Positions 44,885 through 54,668 of a DNA stretch of 64,000 nt are shown piece by piece. The stretch's first letter is position 1. Every line of letters begins with the position of its first letter. A model generated the notes under the pieces. That model had not been told where the DNA came from. It made no database searches and saw only the letters and a program-made list of their open reading frames with translations. This stretch comes from Leptolyngbya sp. O-77. Its GTDB lineage: Bacteria > Cyanobacteriota > Cyanobacteriia > Elainellales > Elainellaceae. Location of the stretch: NCBI RefSeq assembly GCF_001548395.1, contig NZ_AP017367.1, forward strand, positions 1,339,001-1,403,000, given 5' to 3'. The translations under genes were made by a program, and so were the position numbers.

Positions 44885-45045
44885 AGCGCCAGTCGGAGGG
44901 GACGGGGAGCGGGGAGATGGAGGGAGTCGCGGGGTAAGTGGTCAAGAAATGGAAGACGGAAGGGCGATCGCCCCACCGCTTACCGCTTATCCGTATGCAA
45001 CATTGTCGATCGGGAAACCCAGAAAAGACGCACCTGTTACAGAAA

Positions 45046-45717
45046 TTAGAGATTAGGGCACTGATAAAGCCGCTTCTCCTCAATGTATTCACGCACGGCA
45101 TCGGGGACGAGCGTGTCGATAGGCAGACGATCGCCCACGCGCTGCCGAATTTGGCTAGAGGAAATGTCTAGCGGCGACAGGTCGAGCTGCTGCCAGCGGA
45201 TGTCAATTCCCTGGGACTGGAGAATCTGGATGGTGGCAGCGGGAGTGGCAGCGGGAGTGGCAGCGGGGCTGAGGGGACGGCGCGGCGCAACCAGCCAGGT
45301 GCAGCGGGGAATGAGATCCCGACGACGATACCAGCGGGGCAGCGTGGCAAAGGCATCCTGCCCGATAATCCAAAACCATTGATTATCGGCAGATCCGATT
45401 TCATGATTGTTACTTATATATTGCGTGTATTGCGTTTCTAGTTGGTGGAGCAGGTCGATGGCGTAGGAGCGATCGCCCGCTGTTTTGGGATCGACGCAGC
45501 AGAGCGCAAAGGACTGGTGAGGCGCGATCGCCCGCTTCACCAGTTCCAGCCGATGGGCGATCGCCAGCACGTCCTGTCCCTTGCGATGCGGCGGCACCAC
45601 CGCAGGAATCCACAACACCTGGTCAAGCTGCACCTGGTGCAACGCCGCCTCCGCAATGTGCAAATGCCCCCAATGGGGCGGGTTAAACGTGCCGCCAAAA
45701 ATGCCCAGGCGTTGCAT
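45046..45717 (-). CDS. nadD: Nicotinate-nucleotide adenylyltransferase
   Basis: 223 residues; transfers AMP from ATP to nicotinate mononucleotide in NAD synthesis. Nucleotidyltransferase motif GIFGGTFNPPHWGHLHIAEA at the N-terminus, PPHRKGQDVLAIAHRLEL, and the C-terminal ISSSQIRQRVGDRLPIDTLV. A short internal repeat PAATPAATPAAT, coded by a 12-bp tandem repeat near 45232-45268, sits in a variable loop and is not in most relatives. Confidence 0.93.
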   Translation of the reverse strand: MQRLGIFGGTFNPPHWGHLHIAEAALHQVQLDQVLWIPAVVPPHRKGQDVLAIAHRLELVKRAIAPHQSFALCCVDPKTAGDRSYAIDLLHQLETQYTQYISNNHEIGSADNQWFWIIGQDAFATLPRWYRRRDLIPRCTWLVAPRRPLSPAATPAATPAATIQILQSQGIDIRWQQLDLSPLDISSSQIRQRVGDRLPIDTLVPDAVREYIEEKRLYQCPNL

Positions 45718-45740
45718 AGAGGGTTGAAATTGCAGACAAA

Positions 45741-45800
45741 GTTTCAGAGGCAGAGTTTCAGAGGCAGAGTTTCAGAGGCAGAGTTTCAGAGGCAGAGTTT
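45741..45800. repeat. 14-bp tandem repeat upstream of nadD
   Basis: About 4.3 copies of GTTTCAGAGGCAGA in the nadD 5' region. Repeat number may vary between strains. No coding use visible. Confidence 0.85.
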
Positions 45801-46910
45801 TAGGGGCAGGTTGTTTCTAGCCTGTTCGACTTGTCCCGAAATCAGGGGGATGCGCGGTGTATTCATAGGGTGTACTCATAGGGTGTTAGTAAATTGCAGC
45901 GCCGCCGAACGGTGGTTCAACCCACGCCTGCCGTTATCAGAGTAATGGATGGGTGTAACGGATAGGCGTAATGAATGGGTGAGTCGGGTCGAATCCCATT
46001 GCTTTGCAGCCAAGTGCATCAGGGCGATCGCCCAATCAAGTCGCATCACCAAGTCTCAGCGCACTCCAAGACGCGCTCAGGAATCAGTGATTTCAGTAAT
46101 TACTGTAATAAATTCGGAATCTTAAGTAAGATTGTGTAAATTCCAGGCCGGCTTTGAACAATCAGCAGTTTTTCACGTCTTTGTAGTGTAACGAAACAGT
46201 GGTGTAACAAAACAGTGGTGTAACGAAACAGTGGTGTAACGAAACAGTGGTGTAACGAAACAGAATGCTCTAAAGCAGAGTTCTCTGGTAGGTTTCCCAA
46301 AGCATTAGGGGTTGCATCAGATGTCAGCTTAATCGGCGATGCACAATTCATGCATGGTTTCGGAGTTTACTGAATTAGGGACTGGGAAGATTGAGCAAAG
46401 CTGATTTTAATCCGCTTCGTAGGGGCAAAAATCAGAGCAAACTTTCATTGACTTGAATGTTTGTTAATCGCTCTATCACTCACCAGCCAAGAGCTGCAAA
46501 TGGCTTGTCGAGGCTGACTTTATGCTGATTTTATAAAGTGTCTGGCTCGGACTGAATGAGTTTATGAACTAGACTTTTTGCAGTTATTCAAGGCAATATC
46601 TAAAGGCAAGTTTTAGAGCAGCAGGCAGGCGCTTTACTAGACTCTGTTTACACAATCCTGCAACTTGGCAGTCATGCAATGAGGGGCTAACCGACTCAGT
46701 TCTCGCAGACGATTTATCCATTTCAATTATCACCCCCTTTGGCTTGCAAAATTAATCAATCGGCCATTTGAGCCATTCAGCCTCTCGATAAACACCTCTG
46801 GACAGGATGCTGGACAGGATGTGAATTATCACCTTAGCTATCCCGAAAAAGTAATTCTTGCTATGATATCGCGTGACATTGTGTGGTGTGGTGTAGAAGG
46901 AGTGAGGACG
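45801..46910. other. 1.1-kb intergenic region between nadD and murC
   Basis: Contains the 16-bp array at 46186 but no convincing protein or RNA gene. Short frames are AT-rich and lack protein character. Long enough to hide a small RNA or the murC promoter; nothing specific could be assigned. Confidence 0.5.
46186..46265. repeat. 16-bp tandem repeat, five units
   Basis: Five contiguous units of GTGTAACGAAACAGTG (one with C-to-A change GTAACAAAAC). No spacers, so not a CRISPR array. The repeats code for VTPLFRY-like periodic peptide in a spurious minus-strand frame. Confidence 0.92.
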
Positions 46911-48467
46911 TTGAATCCTGTTGATTTTAGCGGTATGCCGTTCCATTTCATTGGCATCGGCGGTATTGGCATGTCGGCGCTTGCCTATATCCTAGCCAAG
47001 CGAAACCTGCCTGTTTCTGGGTCAGATATCTGCCTGAACGACATTACTCGACGATTGCAGGCAGAAGGCGCTCACATCTTTTTGAGCCAAGATGCTTCTA
47101 ACCTAGAATTTTTTGGAGCGGATGCCAACGGCAAAGCAGTGGTGCGGGCTGTTCCCGAAGAAGCTGGCAATCTGGCCGTTGTTAGCATTGGTGCAGAACC
47201 CGTTGCTCGTGGGGCGATCGCCCCGCATCCCTTGCCTGTTTCCCATCTGTTGCCGCAGGTCATCTGTTCGACCGCAATCAACCCCAATAACTCTGAATAT
47301 CGGGCAGCGCTGGACTTGGGCTGTCCGATTTTTCATCGTTCTGACCTGCTGGCGGCGCTGATGCAGGAGTATCGGGGCATCGCCGTTGCGGGCACCCACG
47401 GCAAAACCACCACCAGCAGCATGATCGGCTATCTGCTGCTGCGGGCAGGAATTGACCCGACGATTGTGGTCGGGGGCGAAGTTAGCGCTTGGGAAGGCAA
47501 TGCGCGGTTAGGGCAGGGCGAATATCTGGTGGCTGAGGCAGATGAGTCGGACGGGTCGCTGGTGAAACTGGCGGCTGAGATCGGTGTGATTACCAATATC
47601 GAGCTGGATCACCCCGATCATTACGCTACGGTGGATGAGGTCGTCAAAACCTTCCAGGCGTTTGCTAACAATTGCAAGGTGCTGGTGGGCTGCTGGGACT
47701 GTGACCTGCTGCGGGCAGAAGTGCCGCCCCATATCAGCTATAGCCTCAATCCTGCATCGGGCGCTGATTACACCGTGGATCAGGTGATGTATGGAGCCGC
47801 AGGGACGACAGCCCGCGTATGGGAGCGGGGCACGCTGCTGGGCACGTTGAAGCTAACGGTGCTGGGTCGCCACAACCTGAGTAATTCGCTGGCGGCGATC
47901 GCCGTGGGTCGCTATCTCAATCTAGAGTTTGATCAGATCGCCACAATCCTCAAGAGCTTCCAGGGGGCGCGTCGTCGGTTCGAGCTGCGCGGCGAAGCCA
48001 ACGAAATTCTCTTTATCGACGACTATGCCCACCACCCCAGCGAAATTCAGGTGACGCTGGCAGCGGCGCGGCTGCGGGTCGAGTCGTTTGCCAGCGAGCA
48101 GCGGCGCGTGGTGGCAATTTTCCAGCCGCACCGCTACAGCCGTACCCAGGTCTTTTTGGAGGAGTTTTCCCGCTCCTTTAGCGATGCAGATCTGGTCATT
48201 ACAACCGACATCTACAGCGCAGGCGAAGTCAACACGACGGGCATTTCTGGAGAAGACCTGGCAGGGGCGATCGCCCAACACCATCCAAATGTCATCTACC
48301 AGCCCACGCTCAACGATGTGTCAGCCTTCCTCACCCGTGCCCTCAAGCCGGGAGATCTGGCGCTATTCCTGGGTGCAGGCAACTTGAATCGGATTATCCC
48401 AGAACTGGTATCTGCCCATCAAACCCTGGAAACCCAAAACGCTCTGGCAACTTACCAGTCTGCCTAG
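46911..48467 (+). CDS. murC: UDP-N-acetylmuramate--L-alanine ligase
   Basis: Adds L-alanine to UDP-MurNAc in peptidoglycan synthesis. N-terminal UDP-binding fold FHFIGIGGIGMSALAYILAK, ATP P-loop GTHGKTTTSSMIGY, ADESDGSL, NIELDHPDHY and FIDDYAHHPSE, AIFQPHRYSR. The best start is TTG at 46911, with AAGGAG 8 bp upstream; the frame is open to 46821 (GTG) and has an ATG at 46863, giving up to 548 residues, longer than most relatives. Followed by murB 220 bp downstream, the usual cyanobacterial murC-murB pair. Confidence 0.95.
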   Translation: MNPVDFSGMPFHFIGIGGIGMSALAYILAKRNLPVSGSDICLNDITRRLQAEGAHIFLSQDASNLEFFGADANGKAVVRAVPEEAGNLAVVSIGAEPVARGAIAPHPLPVSHLLPQVICSTAINPNNSEYRAALDLGCPIFHRSDLLAALMQEYRGIAVAGTHGKTTTSSMIGYLLLRAGIDPTIVVGGEVSAWEGNARLGQGEYLVAEADESDGSLVKLAAEIGVITNIELDHPDHYATVDEVVKTFQAFANNCKVLVGCWDCDLLRAEVPPHISYSLNPASGADYTVDQVMYGAAGTTARVWERGTLLGTLKLTVLGRHNLSNSLAAIAVGRYLNLEFDQIATILKSFQGARRRFELRGEANEILFIDDYAHHPSEIQVTLAAARLRVESFASEQRRVVAIFQPHRYSRTQVFLEEFSRSFSDADLVITTDIYSAGEVNTTGISGEDLAGAIAQHHPNVIYQPTLNDVSAFLTRALKPGDLALFLGAGNLNRIIPELVSAHQTLETQNALATYQSA

Positions 48468-48690
48468 CAATATCGTCTGCTAGCCGTACAACGATCGATG
48501 CTGGTGCAGATTTTGGGAAATTCTGGGTGCAGATTCTTGCGGGGTGGTTTGAATCCGGCCCAATCCGGGTTCAATCCCGATTTAAACTGATAGGCGGCAC
48601 AATCAGGACGGTATCGCTAGAAACCGCCTGCGCTTGGGCCGCGCTCGGAGTGGTATGCGCTCTAGCACCCGCACTGCGTTTTTTCAGGTT

Positions 48691-49638
48691 ATGACCTTGG
48701 CCAACCCCGTTCCTCAGTCCAGTTTTGAACATCGCCTCTCCTTTACGCCAGTCGGCGCGACCTGTGCCGTTCGCCCACTGGTGTCGCTGGCAGGGTTCAC
48801 CTCTTACCGAGTGGGTGGGCCAGCAGAATGGTTTGTCTCGCCGCGCACGCTAGACGATTTGCGGGCCTGCTTTGCCTGGGCCACATCAGAAGGGCTGCCC
48901 ATCACGCTGCTAGGGCTGGGGTCTAACCTGCTGGTGAGCGATCGCGGCTTGCCGGGATTAGTAATCTGCACACGCCGCTTGCGCCAGACTCAGTTCGATG
49001 ACGCAACGGGGCAGATCATTGCGGCGGCCGGAGAGCCGATCGCCCGTCTGGCCTGGAAAGCAGCCAATCGGGGCTGGGCGGGGCTAGAGTGGGCCGTGGG
49101 CATTCCGGGAACCGTGGGTGGCGCAGTAGCCATGAACGCGGGCGCACACCAGGCTTGCACCGCCGATATTTTGGTGAAGGCTCAGCTGGTGACGCAAACG
49201 GGTGAAACGCAGGAACTCTCGCCAGCGGATCTAGGCTTTCGCTATCGTACGTCCATTCTTCAAGGCGACACCAGCCGCCTAGTGACCCAGGCAACCTTCC
49301 AGCTTCGTCCCGAGGTAGGCGCAGCGGCGGTGACGGCTGAAACTCGCGCCTGCCAAGAGCGCCGCCACTCTACCCAGCCTTACCACTTGCCCAGTTGCGG
49401 TAGCGTCTTTCGCAATCCAGAGCCGCATACATCGGGCTGGCTGATCGAGCAAACGGGGTTAAAGGGGTTTCAAATCGGTGGAGCGCAGGTGTCGCCCATG
49501 CACGCGAACTTCATTGTGAATTTGGGCAATGCCACCGCCAGCGACGTGTATCGCGTGATTCGGCACGTCCAGGAAAAAGTGTCTCAGCGCTGGGACATTA
49601 CGCTGGAGCCAGAAGTGAAGATTTGGGGAGAATTTTAG
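48691..49638 (+). CDS. murB: UDP-N-acetylenolpyruvoylglucosamine reductase
   Basis: FAD enzyme making UDP-MurNAc, the MurC substrate. Signatures: LAGFTSYRVGGPAEWFVSP, LGLGSNLLVSDRGLPGLV, GIPGTVGGAVAMNAGAHQ, GFRYRTSIL, SCGSVFRNPEP and GLKGFQIGGAQVSPMHANFI. The start is ambiguous: TTG 48634, ATG 48655 or ATG 48691; the last gives 315 residues and is chosen by length and a weak AGG. Convergent with ribH 14 bp away. Confidence 0.94.
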   Translation: MTLANPVPQSSFEHRLSFTPVGATCAVRPLVSLAGFTSYRVGGPAEWFVSPRTLDDLRACFAWATSEGLPITLLGLGSNLLVSDRGLPGLVICTRRLRQTQFDDATGQIIAAAGEPIARLAWKAANRGWAGLEWAVGIPGTVGGAVAMNAGAHQACTADILVKAQLVTQTGETQELSPADLGFRYRTSILQGDTSRLVTQATFQLRPEVGAAAVTAETRACQERRHSTQPYHLPSCGSVFRNPEPHTSGWLIEQTGLKGFQIGGAQVSPMHANFIVNLGNATASDVYRVIRHVQEKVSQRWDITLEPEVKIWGEF

Positions 49639-49652
49639 CGGCTCGCGACACG

Positions 49653-50233
49653 CTAGAACCCGTCAGGGTCGGTCGGGGCGATCGCACTCTTCAGCGGCGA
49701 CGGCAACTGCGGATTGGTTGCACCGGGCAGCCCATTACCCAGATCAGGATTTGCAGTGCGGATCTGGCGCATCAGCGTCGCCATCTCGATCGCGCTCATG
49801 GCGTAGTCCCAGCCCTTATTACTCTTGATGCCTGCCCGCTCTAGCGCTTGCTGCATCGAGTCCGTTGTCAACACGCCAAACACGACCCGGCACACCCGTT
49901 TGAAAACGAGGCAGCCGCGATGCCCTTTGACACTTCTCCTGCCACATAGTCAAAATGCGGCGTTTGCCCTTTGATGACTGCGCCGATGCAGATGATCGCG
50001 TCATAGCGGCGAGTTAGCGCCAGTTGCCGAGCCACCTGCGGAATCTCAAAAGAACCCGGCACCCAGGCATAATCGACCTGAGTGCCCTGCGGATCTGGAT
50101 TAATGCCGTGGCGCTTCAGGCAGTCCTGACAGCCCTCCAGCAGCTTACCCGTCACCAAATCGTTGAACCGCCCAATCACGATAGCAAAGCGCAACGACTC
50201 GGTTTGGGTAAACGTTCCCTCAAAAACGGCCAT
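49653..50233 (-). pseudogene. ribH: Lumazine synthase gene with two single-base insertions
   Basis: Makes 6,7-dimethyl-8-ribityllumazine in riboflavin synthesis. The 5' frame reads MAVFEGTFTQTESLRFAIVI to GEVSKGIAAASF, and the 3' frame VVFGVLTTDSMQQALERAGI and NKGWDYAMSAIEMATLMRQI; both are typical RibH. Between them one extra T (AAAA at 49903-49906 on plus) and one extra G (CCC near 49886) shift the frame twice; removing both gives AAASFQTGVPVVFGVLTTD. Because RibH is normally essential and both changes are in homopolymers, sequencing error is as likely as mutation. Lies 21 bp after psbZ, the usual cyanobacterial order. Confidence 0.9.
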
Positions 50234-50254
50234 GAATTTACCAGACTTGGTTTT

Positions 50255-50443
50255 CTACACCACGAAATAATTTAAGACACCGACCACAATCACCAGCGCC
50301 ACCCAGGCAAAAGACCCCAGAAATAGAAGCTGCTTGGACTGATCCCAGTTGCGGGGCGAAGCGTAGGCCACAGGCACGCCCACCACCATCACAAACGACA
50401 GCAAGACCAGAGCCGCAAGCGCAAGCTGGAACAAAATGGACAT
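50255..50443 (-). CDS. psbZ: Photosystem II protein PsbZ
   Basis: 62 residues from ATG 50443: MSILFQLALAALVLLSFVMV, a second helix LLFLGSFAWVALVIVVGVLN and the conserved ASPRNWDQSK turn. Two-helix thylakoid protein at the edge of photosystem II that stabilises antenna/core contacts. A longer frame to 50461 adds MLGGNA, but the sequence before the chosen ATG (GGAGGAAACGCG) is a good ribosome site. Confidence 0.96.
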   Translation of the reverse strand: MSILFQLALAALVLLSFVMVVGVPVAYASPRNWDQSKQLLFLGSFAWVALVIVVGVLNYFVV

Positions 50444-50550
50444 CGCGTTTCCTCCCAACACAGCTAAAGATGAAATGTTATAAGGCAGACTAGAAGCAAA
50501 CCCCGTGCCCCAATAGCCCCAGTAGTTAAGCTATCAGAAATTGAACCCTC

Positions 50551-53358
50551 ATGGATCTCATCCTCTGCCATACCACGGCTGATTTTGACACGCTGGGTGC
50601 GGCGGTGGGCCTGTCGCGGCTGTGGGCAGGGGCGCGGATCGTGCTGACGGGGGGCAGTCATCCTGCGGTCAAACAGTTTCTAGCGCTACACCGAGATGAG
50701 TATGCGCTCATCGAGCGGCGGGCGGTGAACCCGCAAAATATTCGGGCGATCGCCGTTGTAGACACACAGTGGCGCGATCGCCTCGGTAAAGCAGCAGAAT
50801 GGCTGGATCTCCCGGTTGAGATTACAATTTACGACCATCATCCAGAGGGGGGCGGCGATATTCCCGCCAAAACACGGCTGGTCGAGGCCGTCGGGGCAAC
50901 CACGACGCTGATCGCGGAAGCTTTGCAGCAGCGCCAAATTCGCCTCACGCCTGCGGAAGCAACGGTCATGGCGCTGGGGGTTCATGTCGATACGGGGTCG
51001 CTGACCTACGACCATACCACCGTGCGCGATGCGGCGGCGCTCACCTGGCTGATGCAGCAGGGAGCCAGCCTCCAGGCGATCGCCGCTTATGTGGAACCGG
51101 GTCTGTCGCCCCAGCTTCAGGACTTGCTGGCGATCGCCCTCGAGCAGATCCACACCGAAACCGTGCAGGGCTACCGATTGGCGTGGGTGCTGCTGCCCAC
51201 GGCAGACTATATTCCCGGCCTCTCCAGCCTGGCCAGCCACCTGACCACGCTGACGGAAAGCGACGTGCTGCTGCTGGCGGCGCAGTATGGCCAAGTCGAA
51301 TCGGGCAGGTCGGAGGAACACCTGAACGAGTCGCGTCTGACGGTGATCGGGCGCAGTCGCGGCGCAGTGGCAGACCTGGGGGCACTGTTCAAGCCGCTGG
51401 GTGGCGGGGGGCATCCCACGGCAGCGGCGGTAACGCTGCGAACGAGCGCTCCTCAAGCCACGCTAACGGAACTGGTGCAGCAGCTACGCACTGCGATTCC
51501 AACCCCGCCCACGGCCCGCAGCCTGATGTCGTCCCCCGTCCGCACCATTCGTCCCGATGTCACCATTGCCGAAGCCCAGCGAATTCTGTTGCGCTACGGG
51601 CATTCTGGTCTGTCGGTGGTAGACGAGCAGGATCGGCTGGTGGGCGTGATTTCTCGGCGCGACCTGGATATCGCCTTTCACCACGGCTTTGGCCACGCCC
51701 CAGTGAAAGGCTACATGACCACCAATGTCAAAACCATTACGCCCAGTACGCCGCTGCCAGAAATCGAGTCGCTGATGGTGACCTATGACATTGGGCGGCT
51801 GCCCGTGCTGGATGAGGGACGGCTCGTGGGCATCGTCACCCGGACAGATGTGCTGCGACAGGTGTGGCAGCAGCGAGAAGCAGAAGCACTGAACGGCGCA
51901 GTCGGACGCGGCGGCCTATGCCCGCTGCCGGATGCGATTTGGGAGATGCTGGGCGATCGCCTCGTGCCTGCCCTGTGGGATATTTTGCGAGACACAGCCG
52001 ACCTAGCCGCAGCGCGGGGCTGGCAGCTCTACATGGTGGGCGGGTCGGTGCGCGATTTGCTGCTGCAAACCGATGGGCCGCTCCTGTTGCCAGACATTGA
52101 TCTCGTGGTAGATGGCTGCCATCAAGCGGCGGATCAGGCGGCGGGCGTGGAACTAGCGCGATCGCTCCAGCAGCAGCACCCCGAAGCCCGCCTCCAGGTC
52201 CACGGCAAGTTTCAAACCGCCGCCCTCACCTGGCATCACCATCCCCAGCTTGACTCCCTCTGGATCGACATCGCCACCGCCCGCACCGAATTTTATCCCT
52301 ACCCCGCCGCCAACCCCGAAGTCGAAGCCAGTTCCATCCGCCAGGATCTCTATCGCCGCGATTTCACCATCAACGCAATGGCAATTCGCCTGACCCAACC
52401 GCGCCGGGGAGAATTGCTCGACTTCTTTGGCGGTCTTCTCGATCTGCGCGATCGCCAGATTCGAGTCCTCCACGCCAACAGCTTTATCGAAGACCCCACC
52501 CGCATCTATCGAGCGGTGCGCTTTGCTGTGCGTCTGGGGTTCACCCTCGACCCACAAACGGAGGCGCAAATTCGCCATGCGATCGCCAGCGGCGTGTATT
52601 TCCGCATTCAGGAAGAAATGAACCGGGCCCCAGCACTGCAAACTCGGCTGCGACGCGAACTCAAGTTCATCCTAGAAGCGCCCTACTGGAAAGCCGCAAT
52701 TCGGCAACTGGCTGACCTGGACGCGCTGCGCTGCCTGCATCCTGCCCTGACGCTGGATGCAGAACTGTGGCGACAACTGCGGCTGGGCGATCGCTGGCTG
52801 ACCCGATTTGACCCTAACCATCGGCTAGAACACTGGCTGCTGCTGCTAGAAGTGGCGATCGCCCACCTGCCCGCCGACTCCTCCACAGACCCACCAGAAC
52901 CCGCCATGCCAAATGATCCGTCCAGCGTCCGAGAGCGGATCGCCACTGGCCTTCAGCTTCCTGCCGACAGCATCCAGCGCCTCGCCAGCCTGCACGCCAT
53001 TGAAACTGCCCTGTCCAACTTCGAGCAATTGATGCAGCACGCTACCGAGCCGCCACGTCCCAGCCAGATCGTGCGCCATTTCGCCGCCTATGACCTGCCC
53101 ACGCTGGCCCTGCTAACGGTTCGCAGCCCCCGCCCCCGCCGCCGCCTGATCTGGCACTATCTCACCGTCTGGTCGCAGGTGAAGCCGCCCCTCGACGGCA
53201 ACGACCTCAAGCGCCTTGGATACAAACCCGGCAAGCAGTTCAAGCCGATGTTAGACAGGCTGCTAGCAGCGACCCTGGATGGCGAGTTGCAGGGCGACCC
53301 AGAAACCCTGCGCCAACAGGCAGAACATCTCCTAGCTCGCCAATTTCCCCAGCGCTAG
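50551..53358 (+). CDS. CCA tRNA nucleotidyltransferase with DHH and CBS domains
   Basis: 935 residues, a four-part fusion. N-terminal DHH domain (about 1-140: HTTADFDTLGAAVGLSR, VVDTQWRDRLG, IYDHHPEGGG), DHHA1 (about 225-315, with GGGGHPTAAAV), a CBS pair (about 325-440: MSSPVRTIRPDVTI, YMTTNVKTITPSTP), then a class II poly(A) polymerase-type nucleotidyltransferase (GGSVRDLLL near 494, DIDLVVDG near 515) with RNA-binding tail (EDPTRIYRAVRFAVRLGF). Adds or repairs CCA on tRNA, or adds A only; the DHH part may be a nanoRNase-like phosphoesterase and CBS a nucleotide sensor. This architecture is known in cyanobacteria and some other phyla. Confidence 0.93.
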   Translation: MDLILCHTTADFDTLGAAVGLSRLWAGARIVLTGGSHPAVKQFLALHRDEYALIERRAVNPQNIRAIAVVDTQWRDRLGKAAEWLDLPVEITIYDHHPEGGGDIPAKTRLVEAVGATTTLIAEALQQRQIRLTPAEATVMALGVHVDTGSLTYDHTTVRDAAALTWLMQQGASLQAIAAYVEPGLSPQLQDLLAIALEQIHTETVQGYRLAWVLLPTADYIPGLSSLASHLTTLTESDVLLLAAQYGQVESGRSEEHLNESRLTVIGRSRGAVADLGALFKPLGGGGHPTAAAVTLRTSAPQATLTELVQQLRTAIPTPPTARSLMSSPVRTIRPDVTIAEAQRILLRYGHSGLSVVDEQDRLVGVISRRDLDIAFHHGFGHAPVKGYMTTNVKTITPSTPLPEIESLMVTYDIGRLPVLDEGRLVGIVTRTDVLRQVWQQREAEALNGAVGRGGLCPLPDAIWEMLGDRLVPALWDILRDTADLAAARGWQLYMVGGSVRDLLLQTDGPLLLPDIDLVVDGCHQAADQAAGVELARSLQQQHPEARLQVHGKFQTAALTWHHHPQLDSLWIDIATARTEFYPYPAANPEVEASSIRQDLYRRDFTINAMAIRLTQPRRGELLDFFGGLLDLRDRQIRVLHANSFIEDPTRIYRAVRFAVRLGFTLDPQTEAQIRHAIASGVYFRIQEEMNRAPALQTRLRRELKFILEAPYWKAAIRQLADLDALRCLHPALTLDAELWRQLRLGDRWLTRFDPNHRLEHWLLLLEVAIAHLPADSSTDPPEPAMPNDPSSVRERIATGLQLPADSIQRLASLHAIETALSNFEQLMQHATEPPRPSQIVRHFAAYDLPTLALLTVRSPRPRRRLIWHYLTVWSQVKPPLDGNDLKRLGYKPGKQFKPMLDRLLAATLDGELQGDPETLRQQAEHLLARQFPQR

Positions 53359-53510
53359 CGCTGCAAATCGCTGTAAATCGCTGTAAACATAGGAGCATCC
53401 CGGTCACGGTAGGATGGTAGGGAATGGTGAAGTATTCTAAACAACACGGCGGCTGTCCTTCACAAGCAATCCATGTCCATCCTCTGGAAATGACTACCTA
53501 ACAATCCGCA

Positions 53511-54431
53511 GTGATCCTCCCCACCACTCCGCCTATGACTCCACCTAACGACTCTGGCTCCAATCCCATCCCCTTATCCGACAGCCTCGACGTAGAGATG
53601 AACGGCAGCGGGGCCAGCCGCAATGGCAGCCAGTTGCCTCAGGAGCCATCTCAGGAAACGCTCCAGAAAACGCCTCAGGAAACGGCTCAGGAAAGGACTC
53701 AGGCAGCCTCCCAGAAGCCACATGAGAAGCTGCATCAGGGGGCGATCGCCCATGCAACAGGTAGAAAGCCCAAAACGACGATTATAGTTTCGCCAACCAA
53801 TGCTTCTCCCTCGCCTGGCAAGGGCAGACAGGGCTGGCTAATCGCGTCGCTGCTGCTAACCTCTGTGGTCGCGGGGTTGGGGGGGGCAGCCTTGGGCTGG
53901 GCCATCCGCCACCAAGCTCAAAATCCTCATGCCGGAGAGCCACCGGCCTTGCTCGATCCGTTCGTGAATAATGAGCAATCCTTTCCGCCGATCGAAGGCT
54001 GGGTGGGGGATGATCCAGTCAGGCGGTATTCCCCAGAAGCTTTTTCGGAAGAGGTGCTACCCGAAGCGCCACCGCACACAGCACCAATTCGAGAACGACA
54101 GTTCCAGGAATCTCCTCCAATCCAAAGCCGTCGCCAGATTCCGGAGGAGTTCGCCGACCCGCTGAGCCCTCCCCCGGTCGATGAACCGGCCTGGACTGCT
54201 CCAGATGCGGTTCCCGTAGAGCCACCTTCTCCAGTTTCACAGCCCCCAACCCCCGCCGGCTTTTCGTCTGAGCCTGCTCCACCTGAACCTCCCCCTCCTG
54301 TGCAAGCACCTCCCCTTTCAGAGAGCATTCAAAAAAACAAACCCAGTTCTGACATACCCGAACCCCCTCGACAAACTCAGTCCGTCGAAATCCCGGTTTT
54401 GCCAGCCCCCTCGTCGCCGCCATTCCCCTAG
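53511..54431 (+). CDS. Proline-rich single-span hypothetical protein
   Basis: 306 residues. A low-complexity N-terminus with a Gln/Glu/Thr repeat (PQEPSQETLQKTPQETAQER) precedes one transmembrane helix (WLIASLLLTSVVAGLGGAAL at about 108-128); the C-terminal 170 residues are strongly Pro/Glu/Ser-rich (PPEPPPPVQAPPLSE). Typical of a periplasm-spanning or wall-associated tether, but no domain is recognisable. Start GTG at 53511; ATG at 53535 is an alternative. Confidence 0.6.
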   Translation: MILPTTPPMTPPNDSGSNPIPLSDSLDVEMNGSGASRNGSQLPQEPSQETLQKTPQETAQERTQAASQKPHEKLHQGAIAHATGRKPKTTIIVSPTNASPSPGKGRQGWLIASLLLTSVVAGLGGAALGWAIRHQAQNPHAGEPPALLDPFVNNEQSFPPIEGWVGDDPVRRYSPEAFSEEVLPEAPPHTAPIRERQFQESPPIQSRRQIPEEFADPLSPPPVDEPAWTAPDAVPVEPPSPVSQPPTPAGFSSEPAPPEPPPPVQAPPLSESIQKNKPSSDIPEPPRQTQSVEIPVLPAPSSPPFP

Positions 54432-54668
54432 CCCCTCCGGCCCCTGCCTTTTTTGGACTGCTCAGAGAGAGTACGCAATTGCCACAAGCTGGATGTTCGG
54501 GAAATAACAACGAGTGGATGCTCTGGGATTCGAGTTTTTCGCGGACTATTCTGTTAAACGGTTGAAAAATCGGGCATCTTAAGTAGTGAGATCCATCGCC
54601 AGATTCAGCACATCCCAGCGCTGGCCTTCCTAGCCTGGATTGAGACCTGGATCGAGATTGTGCCAGTT

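Noticed and set aside
44291..45049. 252-codon plus-strand frame opposite the TetR gene
   Set aside because: Antisense to a well-recognised regulator; His/Gln/Arg-rich noise.
46186..46265. Possible CRISPR array
   Set aside because: The 16-bp units are directly adjacent with no unique spacers, and no cas genes are present.
50686..51456. 256-codon minus-strand frame opposite the tRNA nucleotidyltransferase
   Set aside because: Shadow frame; the sense strand has all catalytic motifs.
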